64,000 bases of DNA from Acanthochlamys bracteata (Eukaryota; Streptophyta; Magnoliopsida; Pandanales; Velloziaceae), in NCBI GenBank assembly GCA_019914995.1, contig CM034130.1, positions 5,456,001 to 5,520,000 on the forward strand, written 5' to 3'. The notes beneath the pieces are model-generated. The model worked only from the letters and a program-made list of their open reading frames with translations. It was not told the DNA's origin and made no database searches. Positions 1 to 11,289 of the stretch are shown in pieces. Position numbers and translations under genes: made by a program. The stretch's first letter is position 1. Each line of letters begins with the position of its first letter.

Positions 1-421
1 AAAATTCTTAAATACACATGTAAAATATTTACAAAAACATATTAGCCCGGCCCAGTTTTATTTTCATATCCCAACCCGACTCGTTTATCAAAATAAATAA
101 ATAAATAAATTTAAAATTAAATTTTAAAAATTATTATTATTATATAATAAATATTAGAAAAATTATTTTATTAAAATTATTTTTTTTATTATTAAAAATT
201 GATTTAAATAACAGTCAATATTGAAAGATTAATTGGTCAACCATTGGTCAACCAATATTGTCCGGCAGGTGGGCCGATATTATCGGTCCGATATTGTCTG
301 TTGGATCAAGCCGGATCGGTCCAGCTCTATCACTGTTCATTGAACCGAACGGGCCAAATCTCGAACCGATAAACTTGATCACGGGCTAGCCTATTTGATC
401 CGACTTATATTTTCATCTATA
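1..421 (-). mobile_element. hAT-like non-autonomous element (family D), cut by window edge
   Basis: The right end reads, on the minus strand, TATAGATGAAAATATAAG, which matches the terminal repeat of the complete family D copy at 56723-57509. Inside, a GC-rich stretch of GGCC and CCGAT words passes into AT-rich DNA and then into a second GC-rich stretch, in the same order as that copy but reversed. No coding capacity is visible. The far end lies outside the window, so no target duplication can be checked. Confidence 0.6.
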
Positions 422-429
422 ACAATAAC

Positions 430-1345
430 TAGTTTCGATATACCAAAATGGCAATAAAATAAATATTGTTGAAGTCATCAGCAAATATTGAGAGAATCAT
501 TCAGAAAAAGTTTAATATACAAGCTGACCATTACAATTCATATAAGAATTGGGTGTATATATATTGATATAGGAATAATTTCCTAAATTTACAATATCAA
601 ATGTACTTAATCAATTAATTTTTGTTTAATTATTTCTTAATGATAGTAACTTTACCATCAATAATCAGTTACTTCAAAGAAAAAGTATGTAACAATTCAA
701 TTATTATTTGGTTATATGTAAGATAAGTTCGATAAATAAATTATTTTTTTATCAACCAATTTGTGTATAATAAAATTTTCTTTTCATCTCCACGATCAAT
801 TTAAATAAAAGATATAAACGCAAGCATCTACTTCAGCTAGATTATAACAAAAGAGTTAACTATGAACTTTAATTTCCTTCAATCATTTAAACAAAAATTT
901 CAATAAAACCTTCCGTTGTTTGGCACTAGTTCGTGCTAGTTTATAATTGTTACATCAATGGTGAGAACGTTTGGCATAACTTTGTTCCACCGTTTAACAA
1001 TTGTTTTAATTTTTTAAAGAATATGAATGAATTAAAACATACACAATCATATCTATAATTTTTTTTCTAAAAGCTCATTTAAAAGAAAAAAAATCTCCAA
1101 AAATTGTTCCTTTTCACATACGTGCCAGGTAATGCAAAAGGAGTTGAAACATAGAAGGGTGTATCTATTTGGGTTGTATACCTTTATAAGAGAGCTTAAA
1201 TTACTGTTATGTATTGTTCATGCGAGGATGTCCGTAACTTAATTAACCTAAATAGGCCTATTTGGAATCTTCTTAGAGAAAGATCGTAGTCATAAAAATT
1301 TTTAGATCTTCATAAAATTCGTAAAATATTTACAAAACTTGAACA
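430..1345 (+). repeat. Low-copy dispersed repeat (family R), copy 1
   Basis: About 585-1345 aligns with 6845-7646 in the same orientation at an offset near 6,259 bp. Shared words include GCAAGCATCTAC, GAGTTAACTAT and GTTTGGCATAACTTTG. The first 260 bases (430-690) also appear reversed at 7745-7985. No open frame of note is present. The source may be a decayed LTR element or a segmental duplication; I cannot decide which. Confidence 0.7.
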
Positions 1346-1789
1346 AAAGATTCTTACAGAATCTCATGAAGAATAATTACCATATTATTTGCAATATTCG
1401 AATATAATAAAAATTTATAAAATATATAGAATTCAATAAAGAACATATATAATATATTAAATCTTTTACATTTCAAAAAATATTTTCAAATTATATTTTA
1501 TCCGGAGTATAAAGTAATTTTTTATTATGTTTTTATAAATATTTAGGATGAATGTATTTTAAATTTTTAGAAAAAAAACACAACAAACTAGTCTCAATAA
1601 GAGAACATTTGAGAGTGTTTACGATAATGACCTTCTTTGTAATTAATAGTGCGTTGGATATTTTTTTAAAACGAGCTTAATATTTTTAACCTAAAAAAAT
1701 AATAAAAATTATATATATAAAATTGTACGATATACAAGTCACTTTTACATTATAAAATTTAAAAATTCTATAAAATACCGTATAAGATT

Positions 1790-2765
1790 CGAGAGATTTG
1801 GGAAATAAAAATCAGTGCTATGAGCACTACCTAACATCTCCTATGTCGAATTGGCTATAAAGTAAATATTATCATGGTCATGCCATTAGCAAATGCTATG
1901 AGAATCATTCAAAAAACCTTCAACAAACAACCAAACAATTATCTGTTCATATAGACAAAATCAAACATTTTATTAGATGTATGTATATATATGTTAGTTA
2001 ATCATTCACAATCAACTTAAAAGAGTGGGTGTGAATTGTGTTGATATCTGAAACCTTGATTTATATTATTTTATATATAATAGCAAGTAGTTAGCTATGT
2101 TAGTTCTAATTAGCTAAACGTTGTATAAAGAGATATTATAGCTAGATAGTATGAGGTTAATCGGCTATGTATAGGATAATACCTGCAAAGATAGATATTA
2201 ATGATGCCAGTCAAATTTATGGTACCCAAAAAATTAAGCAACTTGCACAACAAACTTCACACGAGGTAAGTTTTATGAAAATATGAGAGATTTCGTTAAA
2301 TGAAAAGCAGTGCCATGAGCACTATCTATCTCCTATGTCCAATTGGCTATAAAGTAAATATTATCATGGTCATGTTATTACCAAATGCTATGAGAATCAT
2401 TCAAAAAACGTTTAATAAACAACCAAACAATGATGTATTCATATAGACATGAAATATTTATTAGGTGTATATATATGGATACATTTGTTAGGTAATCATT
2501 CACAATCAAATTGGAGAGTAGTTGTGAATTGGGTTGATATCTAAAAGCTCGATTAATATTTCCTTCAGGTAGTACCAAGTAGTCAGCTATGTTAGTTCTA
2601 ATTAGCTGAATGTTATATAAAGAGATATTATAACTAGATAGTAGGAGGTTAATCGGCTATGTATACAATAATCCCTGTAAAAATATTAATGATTCCAGCC
2701 AAATTTCACAGTTCCCAAAAAATTAAGCAACTTACACGGCAAACTTCACACGAGGTTTAGTTTGT
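1790..2765 (+). repeat. Tandem duplication, about 490-bp unit, two copies
   Basis: Unit 1 (about 1790-2283) and unit 2 (about 2285-2765) share nearly all landmarks in order: AGTGC.ATGAGCACTA, ATTGGCTATAAAGTAAATAT, GAATCATTCAAAAAAC, TAATCGGCTATGTATA and CAAACTTCACACGAGG. The spacing between matching words is 489-495 bp. The ATTGGCTATAAA section also occurs, reversed, at about 7890-7985, linking this block to family R. A short open frame across unit 2 on the minus strand is not conserved in unit 1 and is probably not a gene. Confidence 0.85.
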
Positions 2766-2769
2766 TTTG

Positions 2770-3522
2770 ATAAATCTCTTTCCCTAAATTCAATGCCACT
2801 ATTTGATAAGAGTGAAAATCCACTAGTCTTTTAAAGAGGTACACTTAACAAGACAAAATGCTTCAACAAGCACACATGACTTATAGATTTTCTTATGAAA
2901 ACAAATCTCTACAGCCTATTAGACACTTGCCTCTCCGACTGAAAGACTATAATTCACTTCCAAGAATTGTGACTTTTGTCCTGGGCTTTACTAAGCGCTC
3001 CCACCAACTACACCAAGCACTTAACCTCAATTTTGCTAAGAAAGTTACAGATGTGAGCATAGGAATAATCTCATTTGGAGTTTTTAATCACTGGAAGGCA
3101 AGTTGAGAAGATGAAAGGAGAAAACTGTTAATAGAGTTTGTTCACTATGTTATTCAGTAGTAGTGAGAATGTCGAGATGTTTAAAGCTTCTCGGTGAGCA
3201 TTGCAAATATTTGCATTCTTCTCTTGAATTCTAATCTGCTACAGTTCTGAATCTTCTTCTCATTCTGCATTATGTCTCATCTTGAAAGCTCTCAGGATTG
3301 AGGTGATGACTGCTTTTGTAAAATATTCAGTAAGTCTTTAGCTAAGTCTATTTTTTACTTTTAATTATACTCAGCTTGACTGAGATTTTATTTTCTTTCG
3401 ATATTGAATACAGCTGATGTGAATTTAAATCTCCCGCTTGCTCGTGTACCCACTTGCTTCGACCGATAAGACTCCTTTGGTGTGGCCCCAAGTAACTTAA
3501 TAAGTTTCTAACTTGATGCTGC
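2770..3522. other. Retroelement-like remnant left of the CACTA insertion
   Basis: No intact gene is seen. An 82-codon open frame at 2858-3106 has no family features. On the minus strand parts of this DNA resemble the LTR and 3' end of plant Ty1-copia elements, for example a run like LAKDLLNILQK near 3310-3370. The resemblance is weak. The CACTA element at 3526 interrupts this stretch, which continues after 5887. Confidence 0.3.
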
Positions 3523-3525
3523 ATT

Positions 3526-5884
3526 CACTACTACATATTTGTCCTATACCAACTAAAAATTTCAGTTGATAAACGAACGAATTTAATCAGTAAAGACTAT
3601 TACCGACGAAAAAAAGCTATGTCAGTATTTGGTTGGCAAAGACTTGTCGGTAACATGCTTACCGACTAATATAAAACTTCACTCGGTAAATTACTATGCA
3701 TTACCGACTGAGTCGTTTTAGTCGATAATTTAAACAAAATACCGACAAAAATATTTCGTCAGTAATTTGAATTTACCTCATTAAAATTTCAGTGGATAAA
3801 TTCAAATTATTAATTTATTCAGTAGTTAAATTTAAATTACCGACTAAATTATTTATTGAATAAATTCAATTTACCTACTAAATCTTTCAATGGGTAAATT
3901 CAAATTACCGACTGAAATTTTCGTTGGCTAAATTTGAAATTTTGACTAAAATCTACTACATTCAACATTATGCATTAATATTATAAAAATATTCATTAGA
4001 ATGATTAAAACGATTCATGATTACAGTTAACGTCATTACAACTGTAGACAAAAGCAACTTTATATATTCCAAATTTTGATATTAACCATTCAATATATAT
4101 ACCTCCAAAACTATGCAAAGCATTCACCAAAATATAACGGTTTATCAATTCATATAACATCGTCATTAACTCCTTACAAACATTTTAATGACTCACATCA
4201 ATAACTGCATCCATCTTATTATTTTACTTGATAATCTAGCATCTCTAAACCTTAGTAAACCTTGGGTATATCCACAAACCCGTTGATCACACATACCGCT
4301 TAGTTCAAAAAGATAAACGAACAAAATGTTGATTTGCTAGTAATGCTTACAGTACACATTCAACTTCAAAACTTACATAGGCAGTAAGATACTCGATCAG
4401 TTTATTGCTTTTAACTTATAAAAAAGGAGAAGTTAAGATACCTAATCTGACATGGCCAGTACCACAATGTCAGTTTGAGCTAGAGAAAAGAACAACAAAA
4501 TCATTGAGCAAGTACACATTCAAAAAGTTAAATTCATAAGAAGTAATAAAGGAAGGAATACCTATCTCTTGTACTACCAAAGCATCGCCGTCAAGTTGTC
4601 CTAGAGTTAGAAGTGCATCAAGTTATCATTGAGTATTATAACAAATATGCTTTCCTCATACAAAGCAATTGTAGTGAAACTCACTTACCTGCATGGCGTA
4701 ATCCTTCTACCTCCATCTTTGATTGAAATAGATGCAAAATTGAGCCAAAAATTTTACGAAAAATCTAATTTAATAACATATGTATATATAGATAAGAAAG
4801 AACTTCAGAAAGATTATCTTTACAAACAATTTGATTAATAAGAGAGGCTGGTGGGAAGTTGGGGGAAGCATTTAACAAGATATCTCTACCTTCGCTATTA
4901 TGTCAAATTCCGTACTAAACTATAGTCTTTAACTCTTCTTTTGCTTTGTTATTTTTCTATCACTGCTACTTTCTTCTTTCTACATCAACAACAATAATAA
5001 TGAAACTGTATACAGCAACAACAATACTTATATATCATGTTCTCGGTGATATATAAACAACAAGAACAACAACAATGGAACGACACAACAACAATAATCA
5101 AACCACCTAGATGTTTACCTGTTTTCGGCGAGATGGCAGCGGTGGATCTGAAATTCTCGACGAGCCGGATCGGCTCCGAAGCAAACCGGCAGAAAAGGAG
5201 CAGATCTGGCGAGGCAAAGTAGCTCAAAAGTAAATCGATAAAACGGGAGGAAATTCGGCAGAGCGGTAGAACGGGAGTCGAACAGATCTGAAATTTTCAC
5301 CGAAGCATGATTTGGCAAAGTTGCAAGTAGCTGTGGACGGAAGCAGATTCGGCAAGAAAAGCTTAATCAAACTGAGAGACCGGCCGATCAGCGATGAACA
5401 GCGGCTCTAGCGAAAACCTAGCTAGTAAGAGGGGGAGGAATGACTGGATTTTAGTTTGTGTCGGGTTGACTAAGACCAATTACCGACTAAACTAATATTC
5501 AGTTGGTAAAATAGAAAAAATATACTGATTAATTTCTACAAACAATCGATAATATTGCTAATGAGTGTATATCAATCGACAATATATATAGATTACCGAT
5601 TGAACTAATATTCAATCGATAAAATTAAAAATTTACTGACTAATTTTTAGGAACAGTCGGTGATATTATCGACTAATGTATATCAGTCGGTAATATACAT
5701 GGATTATCGACTGAAACATATCTCCGTCAGTTATGTGCTTAATTTACCAACTGAATCATATGCCAGTTAGTAAACTAATATATTTTATCAACTGATTTAT
5801 TTTCAATCGGTATTTGATAATTTCACTGATTATATATTTTTTGTTGGTAATATCTAGTCGATAATGATATTTTTTGTAGCAGTA
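3526..5884 (+). mobile_element. Complete non-autonomous CACTA transposon
   Basis: The element starts CACTACTACATATTTG and ends with the reverse complement of TACTGCTACAAAAAATAT. It is flanked by the 3-bp target duplication ATT at 3523-3525 and 5885-5887. Both ends carry dense subterminal repeats, with TACCGACTGA-type words on one side and CAGTCGGTAA-type words on the other; these are the usual transposase-binding arrays of CACTA elements. At 2,359 bp it is too short for a transposase and has no long open frame. The part from about 5130 to 5440 is much richer in GC than the rest and could be captured host DNA. Confidence 0.9.
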
Positions 5885-5887
5885 ATT

Positions 5888-6780
5888 AAATTCGAATTTT
5901 TCACTTTGAGAGTTTGTTAATTGGCATGTTCTTCTCGTGGGCTGGTGGAGCTTGTGGAATGAGCTTCAGATCACTCTACCTCAATATTCAGCTTCAATAC
6001 TTGAATTTCTTCTTCAACGGAATGAGTTTGAGAATTGAATCAATATCTGTCTTTTGCATGTGCTGAGATGATTTTCTAGTTTTGTATCATTTTGTGTGAA
6101 TTCTTAATGTTTTTAAATCATGGCTGCTGTCAAAGGCTTCATTATGTAGCAGAACACTTAACGTAGTGGTGGTAGATACTCAGTGTAAGGCCTTGTTGTA
6201 TAACAGTAACTAACTTATGGATAATGTGTGTAATGCTTCGTTGTAGCTTAATCAGTGAATTCTTCTACAGTATCCATAAGAGTCGGAATATTGAACTTTT
6301 TGTATTATTCCAGTGAATACAACTCTGTCAGCTCCTTGGTTCTTAATTTTCATCTTCGGTTTGTTTGTGAATTGATCTTGCTATTATTATTGATGTGTTG
6401 CTTGTACATAACTCCGATTCCGTTGTAGTGTTGATTTTTAGTTGAAGTCTCAACATGCTAGAAAATCTTTTCTGGTGTCTTGTTGATGATATTGATTTTT
6501 GGCAATATCAATAAGCTAGCATCTGTGATCTGTGTACCTGATTGCTTCTCTCTTTCTCTAAACCCTATATTTCTATATGAACGACTTAATGCTCAGTTTT
6601 CGAACTTGCAAAGACTTTCGGTCTTGTGCTATATGAAAAATATCACACACAGATAGCTTGCTATTTAGCGGCTATCAGTACGTTTTTTGATATTTTTTTG
6701 TAGGATTGGTGCTTTGTTGTTTGCTATGTAGAACGATTCATTTCTAAATTTCTACAGCACTTAATTAGCTGATTAGTCCA
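5888..6780. other. Non-coding stretch right of the CACTA element
   Basis: This is unique-looking DNA of moderate GC with no open frame over 60 codons. It was contiguous with 2770-3522 before the CACTA insertion and is probably part of the same decayed retroelement. I recognise no domain. Confidence 0.3.
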
Positions 6781-6844
6781 TCTTAAATTATAAACTACAA
6801 TTTTTAGTTTGTTATTATCATCAAAATCAATCACCAAATATGAG

Positions 6845-7646
6845 CAATATGAATAAATTTCTAAAATTAGAATATCATATGTACTTACTCAATATTAATT
6901 TTTATGTAATTAATCCATAAAGGCAATAATTTTACCATATAAAAAAAGTGGAACAATGCAAGTATTATTTAGTTATGTGTAATCTATGTTCGTAAATATA
7001 TTATTTTTTTAATCTACCAATTTGTGTATATTATAAATCTCTTTTGTTCACAATTTGTTTAAATAAAAGGATATAAACGCAAGCATCTACGTTATGCTAG
7101 ATTATAAAAAAAAAGAGTTAACTATCAATTTTAATTTTCTTTAATCATTTAAATAAAAGAATTCAATAAGAGCTTTCGTTGTGCGGCACAAGTTCGTGCT
7201 ACGTTATTAGTGTACATGAATGGTTGGCACGTTTGGCATAACTTTGCTCCACTTTTTCAAAATACTTTTTTACGGGACCTTAAGTTAAAGTTCTGTAGAC
7301 TAGTATTAAATTGTTTTAAGATTTTAAAAAATATGAATGAATTAGATTATACAATAATTACTTCTACAACTTCTTTTAAAAAATAATTTTAACGTTTGGT
7401 TTTTTCTTTTCTTTTTTTTCCCGAAAACTGTCTTTTTTGGGCAATCACAGACGTGCCGGGTAATTCGAATGGGCTGTCTATCCCTTTGTAAGAGAGCTTA
7501 AATTAATGTTATGTGCTGTTCATGTGAGGATGTCCTTAAACTTAATTAACCTAGTTAGGCCGGCGTCTCTTTAGACATAAAGATTACAGTCATAAAATTT
7601 TTAGATTTACAATAAATTCGTAAAGATATTTACAAAACTAGGTAAC
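6845..7646 (+). repeat. Family R repeat, copy 2
   Basis: This direct copy of 585-1345 shares long blocks including the GCAAGCATCTAC, GTTTGGCATAACTTTG and CTTAATTAACCTA words. The copies differ by many substitutions and small indels, so the duplication is not recent. No gene is visible. Confidence 0.7.
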
Positions 7647-7744
7647 TGAAAAATAAAATCATATACATAATAAACTCAATTGGTAGATTAAAAAATTAAT
7701 ATATTTATTGAACTTAGATTACATAAAACTAATACTGCATCCAT

Positions 7745-7985
7745 TGTTTTATTTTTTATAGTTAAGTAACTGATTATTTATGGTAATTAATTGATTAAGT
7801 ACATTTGTTATTGTAACTTTAGAAATTTATCCAATATGGAAATGCACCCAATAAAAGATTGGTATTATTTATTATGAATTGGTAATGGTTAGGTCCTATG
7901 TTGAACGTTTTTTGAATGGCTGTCTCTTAGTATTTGCTAAAGACATGACCATGATAATATTTATTTTATAGCCAATTCGATATAT
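7745..7985 (-). repeat. Family R repeat, inverted partial copy
   Basis: Read on the minus strand, this matches 430-690 and also the start of the 1790-2765 tandem units. Shared words are ATTGGCTATAAAATAAATAT, CATGGTCATG, CATTCAAAAAACG and AAATGTACTTAATCAATTAA. Together with copies 1 and 2 it leaves direct and inverted copies of the same DNA within 8 kb. Confidence 0.65.
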
Positions 7986-8869
7986 TAAGATTAGTTTACT
8001 TTAATATAGTATAATATATATGTATATGTTATATATGTTAGTAAATTTAATATGAAACTTTAAGATATAAAAACATAACAAACTAAAATGCTGGATAATT
8101 GGCATAAACGTAACGCGTTTGCTTATAATAATCAGTCAAAAGAACGCTTGCACCTTGCAAGAAAAGCTGTAAACTAAAGTTAATCGTACGTCTCTTTGTT
8201 GCGACTTAAGAGATATTTATAAAGACTTTAAAAAATATTTTCAAAAAAAATATTTTAAAAATTATATAAGATATAACAAAAAAATTTTAAAAATTTAAAT
8301 TATAAAATAAATGAAAAATAATTCCAAACATCACGGCACGATGATCGGTAACCAAAGCCCAGCTAACATTTCGCCGACATTCATAAGCAACTTTTAACTT
8401 AATTGAAGAGCTTCAGAAACAAGAAAAGTAAAATCAACTTTAGAGTGAACGAAGCTAGCCAGTTATCCACGTTTGAAGAAGCATTGACTTGATCTTGTTC
8501 CTAGATTATGATATAATTTCCTCAATAAATAACAGAGTCGAACACGGTTTCGAAAATTTTTCTACTTATTTTCAAGTACTCATACAAACGACCTAGATTG
8601 TGTTTAAGGTTTCACTTTTTCAAATTAATATTAATCAAATAAGATGTTTATCATCTCCGAATGTCAAGCTAAGCTATACAACCCATCGCTTTGTTTAACT
8701 ACTTATCAACTAATTCTATTATCATCAAGCAAGTTAGGGCAAAATCATCAGAAGTTTAATCTAGTTAACGTGAGTGACGCCGTATGGCATTGATCAAAAT
8801 CATGCATGTACATTAGAAGTGAAACTTTGATGTTAAGTTATTTCAGAAGGTAAAGTCAACTCCTTAGAT

Positions 8870-8877
8870 TATATAAA
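8870..8877 (+). promoter_or_regulatory. TATA box of the root-cap gene
   Basis: TATATAAA lies 41 bases before the ATG at 8918. With a usual TATA-to-start spacing of about 30 bases, the leader would be only 15-20 bases long. Confidence 0.65.
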
Positions 8878-8917
8878 GGAGATCCTGCACCTGTTCTAGT
8901 TCTCATTCACAACCAGA

Positions 8918-10065
8918 ATGGCTGTAACAATGGTGAAGCCTCTCGTAATCTTCGTTGTCTTTATTGTGGTATTAGTGGCATCAGTTTCTGGCCAGCCTGC
9001 GAAACCTCCGCCAGCGAAAAAGCCTGTAAAGCCACCGCCAGCACCGAAGGTCCCGAAGCCACCGGTTCCGAGGAAGGTGAGGTGCAATGCTCCCAAGAGG
9101 CTCTTTCCTCGTTGCTCCGGTGTTCAGTTCAATTGCCCCGCCATTTGCCCAAGGACTTGCTTTGTTGATTGCTTCCGTTGTGCTCCTGTTTGCGGTACGT
9201 ATTAATAACTCACTTAGCCTAAAAACTTAAATGAGTGGTTTGTGTAGAAGTAAAATCGTCTAATATTTTTGAATGGGCAGCTTGCATTACTACCGGATCA
9301 GTCTGCGAGGACCCACGTTTCGTTGGTGCCGACGGCGTGACATTCTACTTCCACGGCAAGAAGGATCGTGACTTCTGCCTCGTTTCTGACGCCGATCTCC
9401 ACATCAACGCTCACTTTATTGGAAAACGCGACCCATCGATGACACGCGACTTCACATGGGTCCAGTCCATCGCTGTCCTCTTTGGCGTCCACCGTGTTTA
9501 CATCGGAGCAAAGAAAACCGCGACATGGGACGACTATATCGATCGCCTTGAGATCTCCTTCGATGGTGAACATGTAACTCTTCCAGCTAAACAAGACGCC
9601 GAGTGGAATTCATCAGCTGCTCCTGGAGTTCACATCGCTCGAACCAGCGATGTCAACGCTGTGACACTTGAAGTCCAAGGACAGTTCAAGATCTCCGCCA
9701 CAGTCGTTCCGATCACTGAAGAGGATTCCAGGATTCATAACTACGGGATTAAGCAAGGCGAAGACTGCTTCGCGCACCTTGAGCTAGGGTTGAAGCTGTA
9801 CTCTTTGACAAGCGAGGTCGACGGAGTTCTCGGGCAGACGTACCGCGAAGGTTACGTGAGTAAAGTGAAGATCTCCGAGAAGAACCCGATCATGGGAGGC
9901 GCCGACAAGTTTTCTTCAACTTCGATCTATAGCACCGATTGCGCTGTAGCAAAATTCCGGCGAAGCAGTGGGACAGCTGCTGGAATCGCGCTGCCGTTGG
10001 AAAAGCAAGCCAACCTTCAATGTGTCAGTCGTTTTGGCGGCAAGGGGATTGTCTGCAAGAAGTAA
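8918..10065 (+). CDS. Root-cap / LEA-related secreted protein
   Basis: Two exons, 8918-9194 and 9281-10065, join over an 86-bp GT-AG intron to give 353 residues. Residues 1-25 form a signal peptide with a hydrophobic core of I, V and F. Residues 26-52 are a Pro/Lys/Ala-rich linker. Next comes a Cys-rich stretch (residues 56-101), then the conserved root-cap domain, with DPRFVGADG at 103-111 followed by FYFHGKK and later WVQSI. The Cys pattern runs across the splice junction, which supports the intron. The family (Pfam Root_cap; LEA-related in Arabidopsis) is plant-specific and secreted; its biochemical role is not established. The annotated start is the first ATG after the TATA box; Met5 is an alternative. 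The coding DNA is far richer in GC than its surroundings. A polyadenylation-like AATAAA cluster lies near 10105-10120. Confidence 0.92.
9195..9280 (+). other. Intron of the root-cap gene
   Basis: The donor is G|GTACGT and the acceptor GGGCAG|CT. The split codon is G|CT (Ala93). Read-through of the intron meets a stop (TAA) ten bases after the donor. Confidence 0.9.
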
Positions 10066-11289
10066 AGCTTTAAGAAAGATTATTGGCTAACCATCTCAAT
10101 GATAATAAACAATAAATAATAATGGTTGATTAATTTCTTGTTACTGTACCGAAAGTTTTTGTATGTGTTATCAAATGATTTTAGAAAAATAAAATAAATA
10201 TTTTAACGAGAAATAGTCTAAAATGATCATTTCTTTTAAGAAAGTTAATAATAAAGATCAGCGCTGTTGTAACTCCTACATTCTAAGCGTACTGTAATTG
10301 CGATGGTTTTGAAGTTTTTGTCCGTTAATACAATGGCGGAAGTTGACATAAAAATTATGTAATAGCCAACTCACAAGATTATTTCAAAGAAATTAATAAT
10401 GTCTATCTACTGCGTTATTAACTTACAAATATTAAGCTTGTAGTGACGGTTTTTTGTGGTCTTTCTTCTTCGTTTTTTGGATAAATTAAGACATTTATAT
10501 CCTCCCACAATTAAAGCCAACTTATAATTATGACACACGCTCAAAGAGCTAAGCAGATAATTTGCTTCCAAAATTGAATGAATCCTATTCTACGGCCCAT
10601 CAAAATATCTAATCAACTGTTGATCTTCATTATTTCTAGAAAATAAAATAATAACTAGTTTATAACTAATCCGTATATCCACAATATTTATTGGCAATTA
10701 TAATTGATAATATAAATTATTTGAATTTTAGATTAATTTTGATGATAATAAAAATTATTAATTAATTTATAAATTAGATGGACTAATAGTTTGAACTAAG
10801 TTGCGTAGATAAATAGGCATGAATGTCTTAGTGTTCCGCAAAAAATAGATTACCATATAGAGCAAGGAGCTATAGTTGAGGTATTCTTCATCGAACAAAA
10901 GATTGTAAAAGTGTTGAGTCAAAGCGGAATAGAGTAGAATAGAGAAATATTGTAAATTAAACAAAACAGAGAATTCGATATAAAAATATAAACTATCTCA
11001 TTATTTTGCTGTTGTATAGAAAATCGTAATCATTGTACTCACCTCAAAGGTGATTCGAGAGCGATGGAGATTCAATTTGTGACAAAAGTTTTTATCAGAT
11101 TTAGAATAATATCAATACAACAACATTGACCCAAAAGCTCATCAAATCACCATTTATATATAAAGGGTAAAATAATTTTTGAAAATTAAAAAAAATAGAA
11201 ATAATGAGTTAATAAATTTCAAACAAAACTAGATCATACCGTTCAGAAAGTATTCATTTGAAGCCAAAATTTGAGTACATATTAACAAC
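10066..11289. other. 3' flank and intergenic DNA after the root-cap gene
   Basis: The first 150 bases are probably the 3' untranslated region. The rest is AT-rich with no supported gene. Confidence 0.4.

Noticed and set aside
9235..9280. Start of a separate second open frame in the root-cap locus
   Set aside because: These bases are intron; the splice to 9281 restores the family sequence and the signal peptide exon.
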